From: JAKPKF01 sp964579365
Lineage (GTDB): Bacteria > Patescibacteriota > Dojkabacteria > SC72
Assembly (NCBI GenBank): GCA_964579365.1
Contig: CAZOFW010000009.1
Location: forward strand, 1 to 21,186
Length of the DNA stretch: 21,186 nt
Direction: 5' to 3'
Made by a program: the position numbers and the translations under genes. Shown piece by piece: positions 14,042 to 21,172 of the stretch. The notes below the pieces were generated by a model. That model worked only from the letters and a program-made list of their open reading frames with translations, ran no database searches and was not told the DNA's origin. How positions within the stretch are numbered: the first letter of the stretch is position 1; the number at the start of each line of letters is the position of its first letter.

Positions 14042-15079
14042 TTAATCTTTATGTGTATCCCCGAAGACCTCTTTTCTAAAATGGTCAAAAGCTTTCTCTT
14101 TCTCATATACCGAGTGAACATACTCTCTCCACTTAGGATCATCATATACACTAGTATCCCTATCCTTTGGAGCTGACTTCTTTATTTGTTCTATCCTTTC
14201 ATTTAAATCTGCCTCAGATACAGAGATCTTGTTTTCTTTTTTGTAAATCTTCAAAAATACATCTGTCTCTAATGCCTCTCTTGCATCCTTCTCCCAAAGC
14301 TCTCTCATCTTTTCAATGGTTAGATTTTGTGTCTTTATGAATTCCTCTGGTTTAATACCTCTCTGTTGCATATCGTAGATGAAAGATCTTTCTCTCTCAC
14401 TTGCTTCAAATTTTACAGCTGGAAGTGGTATCTCAATCTTTGAAAGGGATATTGCCTGTACAAGTGCATCCTCTTCTCTTTTGTGCAGAAGCATATGCTC
14501 TTTCTGTTCTTTGAGAGCCTCTTTAATATATTTCTTTAGAGATTCCAAATCTTTAACCTTTTCAATCTTTAACATCTCTGCAATCTCAACTGCCCATTTG
14601 TCATTAACCTCTTTTGTTTTAGTCTCCCTGTTCTTTTGTATCTCATCTATCGCTGTGTCAATCTCTGCTTTTGTTATCTTTGCTTCCTCTTTCTCTATCT
14701 TAACCTTCTTCATATTGCCCAACTTAAACTCTGGAAGTACTGTAATCTCAATCGTAAACACAACATCCTTGTCATCTTCTAACTTTGGAAGATCTTTGTA
14801 TGTTGGAGGAGCGATTGGTTCAATACTTTCTTTCTGAATTGCGGTGTTAATGTAAAGTGGAGCTAGCTTGTCTAATGTTTCGATTTTTAATTCTCCCTTA
14901 AGGTCACTCTCTAGCAAATCTGTTGGAACTTTACCCTTTCTAAAACCTTTAACACTTGTATCTTTAAGATGGTCTTTAAGCAAAATGTTGTAACTATCTT
15001 TAAAGCTATCTTTAGGAATTGTAATTTTCAATTCAACTGTATCTTTAGAAATCTCTTTTCTCTCGTAAAACTGTTCCAT
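14042..15079 (-). CDS. tig: Trigger factor without a PPIase domain
   Basis: 345 residues against about 430 in E. coli. The N-terminal ribosome-binding domain (1-115) has the signature GFRKGKVP (45-52), which docks at protein L23 by the tunnel exit. A linker (about 120-157, KKVKIEKEEAKITKAEIDTA) then leads straight into the helical C-terminal chaperone domain (VEIAEMLKIEKVKDLESLKK onward, including SLSKIEIPLPAVKFEASER). The FKBP-type peptidyl-prolyl isomerase domain that usually sits between these parts is absent. The other parts are complete and in frame, so this looks like a natural short form. It is followed by clpP after 17 bases, the classic tig-clpP order. Confidence 0.93.
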   Translation of the reverse strand: MEQFYERKEISKDTVELKITIPKDSFKDSYNILLKDHLKDTSVKGFRKGKVPTDLLESDLKGELKIETLDKLAPLYINTAIQKESIEPIAPPTYKDLPKLEDDKDVVFTIEITVLPEFKLGNMKKVKIEKEEAKITKAEIDTAIDEIQKNRETKTKEVNDKWAVEIAEMLKIEKVKDLESLKKYIKEALKEQKEHMLLHKREEDALVQAISLSKIEIPLPAVKFEASERERSFIYDMQQRGIKPEEFIKTQNLTIEKMRELWEKDAREALETDVFLKIYKKENKISVSEADLNERIEQIKKSAPKDRDTSVYDDPKWREYVHSVYEKEKAFDHFRKEVFGDTHKD

Positions 15080-15117
15080 GTATTTAGGGTTTAAATTAGT
15101 AAATTTGTGTGAAAAGT

Positions 15118-15804
15118 CTACACTTTTTTGTATAGTTTGTCTAGTTTTGCCGTTACTACCAAGCGTTTGTGATTAGTCCAAAGTGGAGTGCATGTGATTA
15201 GTGTAACTCTGTAGTCGTCGGTTTGCATTAAAACGGATGTGTCATTTGGATCTACCTCTTTAATATTTGTAACAATGTATGTGTACTCGCCACCCTCTCC
15301 TTGGAGTATGACGCTGTCCCCTACCCTTACTCTGTCTAGATTGAAGAAGGTGTTTTTAGCAGGAGGAAGATACTGGAATCTGTGTGCAATGATTACGGAA
15401 TTGCCTTGTACTCCAGGATATACCGAGGTTGGGAAATGCCAGAATCCTCGCATCATTGTTTCAGAGCTTAAACCTTGGGATATATATCCCTCGATATTTA
15501 CAGAATTAATAATTACCTTTGTTTTCGTATCTTCAAGAAGAGTATCTTTGAGAATTATGTTCTCTGCTTTAAGTGATTCCTCCATACTGTTGGTTCCAAG
15601 AATCTCTTGTGCAAAGACATCTGTACTTGGAGATATCTGTGTTAAGAGATTGATGGAAATCTGTTTTGTAAATCTATATATGTCGAAAGAATTCTTCTTA
15701 AGGACTATGTCGTTATATACTGGGTATACTAAGAAGTATACAAGCGGTACTAGTGCTAATAGTAGAAGCGTTACTGTTATTGTTATTTTCAATCCTTTGT
15801 TCAT
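15118..15804 (-). CDS. Sortase-family transpeptidase
   Basis: 228 residues. One N-terminal membrane helix (about 7-29) anchors the protein facing outward. The catalytic domain has H141 in NSVIIAHRF, C205 in VTLITCTP and R214 in NHKRLVV, the sortase His-Cys-Arg triad in order. Other typical parts are GNSVIIAH and LDRVRVGDSVIL (156-167). The TLITCTP form suggests the class D/E/F group more than class A, but the class is uncertain. Sortases join surface proteins to cell-envelope or pilus partners at a C-terminal sorting motif. It is transcribed away from a membrane protein with Ig-like domains, a possible substrate or partner. About 50 residues between the helix and the core form an extra linker (about 38-95). 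Confidence 0.9.
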   Translation of the reverse strand: MNKGLKITITVTLLLLALVPLVYFLVYPVYNDIVLKKNSFDIYRFTKQISINLLTQISPSTDVFAQEILGTNSMEESLKAENIILKDTLLEDTKTKVIINSVNIEGYISQGLSSETMMRGFWHFPTSVYPGVQGNSVIIAHRFQYLPPAKNTFFNLDRVRVGDSVILQGEGGEYTYIVTNIKEVDPNDTSVLMQTDDYRVTLITCTPLWTNHKRLVVTAKLDKLYKKV

Positions 15805-15834
15805 CTGCTCAAAGATAGTTGCATTAATTTATGT

Positions 15835-15840
15835 ATTATA
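15835..15840 (-). promoter_or_regulatory. -10 box of the sortase gene
   Basis: TATAAT on the minus strand, 30 bases before the sortase ATG, so this transcript would have a leader of about 24 bases. A weak GAG near the ATG may serve as ribosome-binding site. No clear -35. Confidence 0.5.
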
Positions 15841-15873
15841 CTATTCTAGAAAGAGAAGGTATATAAATTTTAA

Positions 15874-15879
15874 TATAGG
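15874..15879 (+). promoter_or_regulatory. Weak -10 box before the GTG of the Ig-like membrane protein
   Basis: TATAGG followed by 6 bases and the GTG at 15886. The spacing matches other leaderless starts in the window but the hexamer is imperfect. Confidence 0.38.
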
Positions 15880-15885
15880 TTTAGC

Positions 15886-16821
15886 GTGGCAAAGAAAAAA
15901 TCTAAATCTAGTATACAAACTGCGCCAAAGAATATTTCAAATAAAAAGGATTCAATGCTCTCTAAAGTGGAGATAAAGAAACCTCAAGATCAAGAGAAGA
16001 TCTCACGAATAGTGGGAACCATTTTCATTGTCTTGGGTGTTCTATTGATATCTTTTGGGATATATTCATTTGTTAAATACAACAGAAATCCTGAGATGAA
16101 TACTCAGTTAGAATCTCCCGTTATGGTCGGAATAAACGAATTGACCAAAGAGGATTCTGTAGTAATTCGTGGTTCTGCAAATGGATATGATCAGGTATTC
16201 ATTTATGTAGATGGTGAGGAAATTGAGAGAGTAAAAGTTGCTAAAGACGGTTCCTATGAATATACCCTGAATCTTGTAGATGAGGGTAAATATGCTGTTA
16301 CCGTTGCTGGAGTAAAAGGTTTTCCAAGAAGATATATATCTCCAACTTCTGAAGTTCTTACTGTAACAATAGACAAGACAGCACCAACAATTTCAAAGAT
16401 TAAATACCCTGCAGAGGTTGGAACAGAAACATTCTCCTTAACTGGAGTTGTTGAACCAAATGCAGTAGTTACAGTTAAGAGAGGTACGGGATTGTACAGA
16501 GCAACATGTGATAAAAATGGTAACTTTAAAATCTCTGGAATAGTCTTAGAGGTTGGTCCAAATATTTTTAATATTGAACTCAAGGATGAGGCTGGTAACG
16601 AATTGAAGGTTGAAGAAAAGGTAAGAGTAATATATTCGAAAGATAGTAGCGTAAATGGTGAGGCAGTAGATGACACCTCTATTCCAGTAGCTGCAGGAGA
16701 ATTGGATAGTGCTATGTCAGTTATATTAGGGAATAAGTTAATGATTCTCTTTGGTATCTTAGCTTTGGTTGGAATGTTCTCAAGTACAGGTGTGCTACTG
16801 TACAAAAACAGAAAGGCTTAG
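15886..16821 (+). CDS. Surface membrane protein with two Ig-like domains
   Basis: 311 residues. A basic cytoplasmic tail (1-40) is followed by a membrane helix (about 42-64), two beta-rich Ig-like modules (about 78-162 and 165-250) and a second membrane helix (about 284-306) ending in a short basic tail YKNRKA. The TIDKTAPTISKIKYP junction (161-175) is typical of repeated bacterial Ig-like domains. The modules would lie outside the cell. The C-terminal hydrophobic stretch plus basic tail resembles a sortase sorting signal, but no LPxTG-type motif precedes it. The start GTG gives MAKKKSK; a TATAGG box lies 6 bases upstream. It diverges from the sortase gene and is followed by a terminator. Confidence 0.8.
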   Translation: MAKKKSKSSIQTAPKNISNKKDSMLSKVEIKKPQDQEKISRIVGTIFIVLGVLLISFGIYSFVKYNRNPEMNTQLESPVMVGINELTKEDSVVIRGSANGYDQVFIYVDGEEIERVKVAKDGSYEYTLNLVDEGKYAVTVAGVKGFPRRYISPTSEVLTVTIDKTAPTISKIKYPAEVGTETFSLTGVVEPNAVVTVKRGTGLYRATCDKNGNFKISGIVLEVGPNIFNIELKDEAGNELKVEEKVRVIYSKDSSVNGEAVDDTSIPVAAGELDSAMSVILGNKLMILFGILALVGMFSSTGVLLYKNRKA

Positions 16822-16826
16822 CTTTT

Positions 16827-16853
16827 AAGGGGGAGTTAAATACTCCCCTTTTT
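16827..16853 (+). terminator. Rho-independent terminator after the Ig-like protein gene
   Basis: GGGGAGT (16830-16836) pairs with ACTCCCC (16842-16848) around a TAAAT loop, with flanking AA/TT pairs and a run of five T on the 3' side. It starts 5 bases after the TAG stop and is the only clear strong terminator in the window. Confidence 0.9.
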
Positions 16854-16877
16854 CTCTAGTATATGTGTGTAGATAAT

Positions 16878-16886
16878 TGGTATAAT
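16878..16886 (+). promoter_or_regulatory. Extended -10 promoter of the AI-2E family gene
   Basis: TGG-TATAAT (16878-16886), directly downstream of the terminator and 28 bases before the ATG at 16915. The leader would be about 22 bases, with no Shine-Dalgarno. Confidence 0.65.
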
Positions 16887-16914
16887 CATATCAGTAAATT
16901 TTTCTAAATATTCA

Positions 16915-18075
16915 ATGAAAAAGATATTTTCTTTTAGAGATACGAGTAAAGAATTGAAAGAGGAAGTTGCAGAGAGAAGAGAGCTTGCAGAGGTTTTGGA
17001 TTACCAAAGGAAAGAGGGAGATCATAGACCACTAGTAGTTGTAGAATTCTCTTGGAAAATAGTTCTTTTTTTTCTTTTACTTCTTGCAGTAATATTCTGG
17101 GGTAAACAGCTTTCGACTGTTGTTATTTTTGTGTTTCTTGGATTTGTATTTATGACTGCTGCAAAGCCTGTTGTAGACTGGTTTATTAGCAAGAAGATAT
17201 CAAAGGGTTGGGCTGCTTTTATTACCTATTTACTTGGTATTCTAGTATTTTTAGGATTATTCTCAATTGTTATTATTCCTTTTGTCAGCCAATTATCTGA
17301 ATTTGTAGCAGTTCTCCCAACATGGATTTCTCAAGAGATAGCAAATTTCAAAGGAATTTCTTTCGGAGGATTTTCATTAGATGCAAATGCAGTATCTACA
17401 TATGTAACAGATTTTTTCAAAAATCTTCCAACTGCCGATGGATTTAAAAATATTACTGGAGCACTCTCTTCATTTTTTAGTACTACCACACTTGTCATAA
17501 CATCATTGATCTTCTCGGTATATATGGTCTTGGAATATGATTCTCTTTTGGAGTTGGGATTAATTAGAATCGCAGCAGATGAGAAAAGAAACAGAGTTAA
17601 AAAATTGTTTGTAGATGTACAGAAGAAGTTAGGCAGATGGTTACTCGGTCAGCTTACAGTAAGTACAATCGCTGGTATTGTTGGTGGAATACTTCTTACC
17701 ATAGTAGGTGTTCCTTTTGCTCTTCCTCTTGCAGTATTCATTGCCCTTTTTGATGCAGTTCCAAACATTGGAGCTACAATTGCTATCATTCCATCAGTTA
17801 TTGTTGCTTTACTAACTGTAGGTCCTGTTGGTGCAATAATCGTATTCTTAGGATTAATAATATATCAGCAGATTGAAAACAGTTTCATAGTTCCAAAGAT
17901 CATGGGAAATGCAGTTGGTATAAAGCCTGTTATGGTTATGCTTGGGGTTGTAAGTGCCCTACTCCTTTTTGGAATCTTTGGTGCTCTTGTTGCTGTACCA
18001 GTTATGGTTTTAGCAAAGATTGCCTACGAATTTTACATAGACTTGCAAAAATTAAAAGCTAAAGGTATCGTTTAG
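16915..18075 (+). CDS. AI-2E/PerM family membrane permease
   Basis: 386 residues with about eight hydrophobic segments: pairs near 46-62 and 68-84, one at 99-123, one near 190-207, then a dense C-terminal block from 250 to 370. Family marks are VPNIGATIAIIPSV (282-295), IENSFIVPKIMG (320-331) and the GIFGALVAVPVMVL end (353-366). The family includes the AI-2 exporter TqsA, PerM and sodium/proton antiporters, so the substrate cannot be deduced. The first 40 residues form an extra charged, cytoplasmic extension. The gene has its own promoter after a terminator and is followed 36 bases later by the PEP-synthase-like gene, with no terminator between. Confidence 0.92.
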   Translation: MKKIFSFRDTSKELKEEVAERRELAEVLDYQRKEGDHRPLVVVEFSWKIVLFFLLLLAVIFWGKQLSTVVIFVFLGFVFMTAAKPVVDWFISKKISKGWAAFITYLLGILVFLGLFSIVIIPFVSQLSEFVAVLPTWISQEIANFKGISFGGFSLDANAVSTYVTDFFKNLPTADGFKNITGALSSFFSTTTLVITSLIFSVYMVLEYDSLLELGLIRIAADEKRNRVKKLFVDVQKKLGRWLLGQLTVSTIAGIVGGILLTIVGVPFALPLAVFIALFDAVPNIGATIAIIPSVIVALLTVGPVGAIIVFLGLIIYQQIENSFIVPKIMGNAVGIKPVMVMLGVVSALLLFGIFGALVAVPVMVLAKIAYEFYIDLQKLKAKGIV

Positions 18076-18111
18076 TAGTATATAACCATTATTTAACTGC
18101 CAAGTATACGA

Positions 18112-20664
18112 ATGGACAATAGTGATGCAAAAAAGAGCAATGTATTCTTTTTCGAAGATTTCTCATCTAAGGATTTAAATGAAAACCGAGTTGGTAGAAA
18201 GGGATTAAGTCTCTTCCAGCTTAAGGATATGGATGTTCCAGTTCCAGATTTTTTTGTAATTTCAAGCAAGGTATTTTTAGATTTCTCTGTTAAGGCCCTT
18301 GCTTCAGAAGAAAAAAAACTACTAGATAAGGGTAGAAATCCAGAGGGAGAGGAAATTGCTGATGTATTCCTAAAAAATGATTTAGGAAAAGAAGTAGAAG
18401 AAGAAATCCTAAGTGCATACACAAGACTATCCGGATTTTCTGACGCTTGGGTATCTGTAAGGTCCTCTGTAGTATTCCCAGAGAACAAAGAGGTCTCTTT
18501 CAGCGGCATATTTTCTACAGAATTAAATGTTAGACATTTCTCAGATTTGTTAGGTGCAGTTAAAAGGATTTACGCTTCCATGTTTACTGACGATGTTGTT
18601 GCGTATGCATCTAAAATGGATGTAGATCTCTCAGAGGTAAAGTTAGCAATTGTAATACAGAAGATGGTTCAGTCAGAGATATCTGGAGTTGTATTTACAA
18701 TCGACCCAATAACACAAGATGAGAGTAAATTAAGTATTGAAGCAGTATATGGTCTTGGAGATGTAATCTCCCTAGGAGAAGTTACCCCAGACTCATACAC
18801 CTTGAACAAGAGAGACTTAAGTATTGTAGAAAAACATATCGCTCCTCAAGAGTGGATGAAGATTAGAACTATGAACCAAGGGAAGGGAAGAAGAGGAAAC
18901 GAGGAAAAGATAAAGATTTCAAATACCTGGAGTCACAGACAGAAATTAAATGACAAAGATATGCAAGAAATATCTAAGATTGCTCTAATAATCGAGAACA
19001 AGTCCAGAGAGGTACAAAATGTCGAATGGGTTATCTCTGGTGGAAAGGTTTGGGTTTTGCAAAACAAACCTCTGTTTGGAGAACATCGAGACAGAATTGT
19101 TGTTGGAGATATGAATATGGCCAAGAGGAATCTCCGAGAAGTCATAGTTGCACTTTTGGAAAGATATCGAGGAGAGGAAATGCTTGTGTCTCAAGCGATG
19201 TCTGAAGCTCAGAGAATAGTTCAAAGAAGTAGCAATGAGGTTGGGGAGAAATTTGAAAAATTAGTTGATATTGCAAAGCAGAAAACAGAGGAAGCAAGAG
19301 AAAACAAAACGAAGATTGATGATTTTGTCCTCTCAGGTGTGGGTGCTAGCTTTGGTGTAGCCGTAGGAAAAATCTCCATAGTAGAAGGGTTTGTAAACAA
19401 GCAATTTAATAATAAAGACATACTATTAGTAAAAAAGTATTCTTCAGAAATGGAATCCATGATTATCTCCTGTGGTGGTGTAATTATGGAAACTGGAGGT
19501 TTAACAAGTGATACCGCTATCCTTTGTAGAGAGTGCAAGATTCCAGCCATAGTTGGAGCCCAGGGAGCATCTGAAATTCTTAAGGATGGAGATATGGTTA
19601 AGTTAGATGGTAATGCTGGAAGCATATATAGACAAATTGAAGAGAAGGAAGAGACACTACATCCTGTTGTAGAGGCATACGGAGATGGTAATGTCGTAAG
19701 TGTAGATCTTCTTGAAAAGAAAGAAGTTAAGGAAGAGGTTAAGGTTGAAGAGGAGAAGCCAGGTCTTGTAATTCCAAGAGACAGTACTCTCTCCCCTTCT
19801 GCAACAAAGGTCTTCTCTATGTGTACTCTACCCGCCAAAGAGATGCTCAATACTGTTGGTAATTCTAATGGCATTGTCTATGTAGATTTAGATGAGATCA
19901 TGCTACAAGATGGACGACATATTCTCTCACATGTTGAGCAGAAAAAATTTGTAGATTACTCTACCAAGATATGTGAGAAGGTTTTGGAATATGTAGAGTT
20001 AGCACAGGGAGACGAAGTAGTACTTTCAATTGGTTCTGGTACTGTAGAGAAGTTTAAGGCTCTTGTAGGAGGTAAGGAATTCGAAAACAGTGCCCTTTCA
20101 GATGAAGTGTTTGGTGGCACACGTTACATAAATAACTTGGAAATGTTTAGACGGGTTCTGAAGATAGTTAAAAGAATTCGTAATGTTTACAAAAAGAGAA
20201 ATGTATCTTTGGGTATTCATGCTCCAATGAATGAAGATATTATGAAAGAGTTAAAGAAGATTCTTCTAGGAGAAAAACTAAGAAGAAGTTCTTCCTTTAG
20301 TCTCTATGCCATGTTAGATAATCCTTCTGAAGTCATCCTTGCAGATGAGATAGTGAATACCAAGATAGATGGTTTAATTCTAAATATGCCAAGAATTGCA
20401 AAGCAGATGCAGGGGATTAAACTAGATGCAAAGAATGCCAAATATGATTTAGGAAGAAATAGTGTGTTTAAGATAGTGGAAAATATATTGGAAGTTGTAA
20501 AGAACAAAGAAACCAAGATCATAGCCATAGTTGAAGATAGTAATCCTCTACTTAGATTCTGTATTCAATCTGGAGTGTATGGTGTTTCTGTATTACCAGA
20601 AGATATTGTTGAAGCAAGGAAAGTTGTTTCTGAAGAAGAAACAAAATTAATCCTTGGGAAGTAA
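18112..20664 (+). CDS. PEP-synthase-like protein lacking catalytic histidine
   Basis: 850 residues with the three-part layout of phosphoenolpyruvate synthase/PPDK. The ATP-grasp part (about 20-325) is well kept: R29-K30-G31, VSVRSS with R117, SGVVFTIDP (191-199), SIEAVYGLGD (208-217), VEW with E305; the usual QARP end reads QNKP (317-320). The phospho-histidine part (about 405-510) keeps the fold (METGGLTSDTAILCRE, then IPAIVGA), but the phosphorylated His of TSHAAI is D467. The PEP/pyruvate barrel (about 565-845) aligns by landmarks (LVGGKEFE, RYINNLEMF), yet the metal-site SNDLTQ-type segment reads LNMPRIAKQ, the catalytic-Cys region (GICGQ) reads IAIVEDS, and ARLEF reads VYVDLDE. It should bind ATP but not make PEP, so a regulatory or new role is likely. 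An acidic, Lys-rich linker (510-555) joins the parts. Confidence 0.83.
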   Translation: MDNSDAKKSNVFFFEDFSSKDLNENRVGRKGLSLFQLKDMDVPVPDFFVISSKVFLDFSVKALASEEKKLLDKGRNPEGEEIADVFLKNDLGKEVEEEILSAYTRLSGFSDAWVSVRSSVVFPENKEVSFSGIFSTELNVRHFSDLLGAVKRIYASMFTDDVVAYASKMDVDLSEVKLAIVIQKMVQSEISGVVFTIDPITQDESKLSIEAVYGLGDVISLGEVTPDSYTLNKRDLSIVEKHIAPQEWMKIRTMNQGKGRRGNEEKIKISNTWSHRQKLNDKDMQEISKIALIIENKSREVQNVEWVISGGKVWVLQNKPLFGEHRDRIVVGDMNMAKRNLREVIVALLERYRGEEMLVSQAMSEAQRIVQRSSNEVGEKFEKLVDIAKQKTEEARENKTKIDDFVLSGVGASFGVAVGKISIVEGFVNKQFNNKDILLVKKYSSEMESMIISCGGVIMETGGLTSDTAILCRECKIPAIVGAQGASEILKDGDMVKLDGNAGSIYRQIEEKEETLHPVVEAYGDGNVVSVDLLEKKEVKEEVKVEEEKPGLVIPRDSTLSPSATKVFSMCTLPAKEMLNTVGNSNGIVYVDLDEIMLQDGRHILSHVEQKKFVDYSTKICEKVLEYVELAQGDEVVLSIGSGTVEKFKALVGGKEFENSALSDEVFGGTRYINNLEMFRRVLKIVKRIRNVYKKRNVSLGIHAPMNEDIMKELKKILLGEKLRRSSSFSLYAMLDNPSEVILADEIVNTKIDGLILNMPRIAKQMQGIKLDAKNAKYDLGRNSVFKIVENILEVVKNKETKIIAIVEDSNPLLRFCIQSGVYGVSVLPEDIVEARKVVSEEETKLILGK

Positions 20665-21105
20665 TTCTTTGTTAGTCAAATATTCTTTAAGAATATTTAT
20701 GTCTTTTCTCGTAATATGTACGAACAAATGCTCTGTATGGGAATTTTTCTTCTTCAATAAATTTGCTGTTTGATAGATTCCCCAATTACAGAAAGATGTA
20801 GTGTAAGAATTGTTTATCCCTATATTTTTGTATCCTCCCTTTGGATAGTTTAGCGAAAAAGAGTCTGCTCCATCGTGAAGTATTTCCCCTTTATTAAATT
20901 TGTTAACGCCTTTTGTTTCAAAAGTAGATTTTTTATTTGTTTTTGCTATACCAAGAATTAATGAATAGGATTCAGTGGTTAGTTCTTTGTCGATTAACTG
21001 AATATCCTCTTTCAGTTTATTAAGAACAAGGATCTTGCTTGAAAGAGTTTGGAGATCTTCAATCCATGGGAATGTGCGATACGTATAAATGAGAATTTTA
21101 TTCAT
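20647..21105 (-). CDS. Short pyroglutamyl-peptidase-like protein (C15 family)
   Basis: 152 residues. The order of motifs resembles pyrrolidone-carboxylate peptidase: an opening strand ILIYTYRTFPW, the LILGIAKTN strand, E63 in TFETKGVN (compare PERVAIN of the family), C106 in TTSFCNWGIYQ and H130 in LFVHITR, giving a candidate Glu-Cys-His triad. The usual length is about 200-220 residues, so loops are missing and activity on N-terminal pyroglutamate is uncertain. The ATG at 21105 is preferred to a GTG at 21111 because a perfect TATAAT (21112-21117) lies 6 bases upstream. It converges with, and overlaps by 18 bases, the PEP-synthase-like gene. Confidence 0.66.
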   Translation of the reverse strand: MNKILIYTYRTFPWIEDLQTLSSKILVLNKLKEDIQLIDKELTTESYSLILGIAKTNKKSTFETKGVNKFNKGEILHDGADSFSLNYPKGGYKNIGINNSYTTSFCNWGIYQTANLLKKKNSHTEHLFVHITRKDINILKEYLTNKELLPKD

Positions 21106-21111
21106 ATTCAC

Positions 21112-21117
21112 ATTATA
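21112..21117 (-). promoter_or_regulatory. -10 box, leaderless start of the C15-like gene
   Basis: TATAAT on the minus strand followed by 6 bases and the ATG at 21105, the same spacing as at 12409-12421. It decides between two possible start codons. Confidence 0.62.
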
Positions 21118-21154
21118 TTACAAATGCGAACATTTCTCTTATTATAGGATTTCA

Positions 21155-21163
21155 TGATATACT
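21155..21163 (+). promoter_or_regulatory. Extended -10 promoter of the gene at the right edge
   Basis: TGA-TATACT (21155-21163) lies 9 bases before the ATG at 21173 and is divergent from the C15-like gene. Confidence 0.5.
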
Positions 21164-21172
21164 TTTTCACAC

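Noticed and set aside
15239..15976. A 245-codon plus-strand frame opposite the sortase
   Set aside because: It covers the sortase catalytic region and the start of the Ig-like gene in another frame; no recognisable domain.
19221..19874. A 217-codon minus-strand frame opposite the PEP-synthase-like gene
   Set aside because: A Ser/Leu-rich antisense shadow of a gene whose own strand aligns with a known family.
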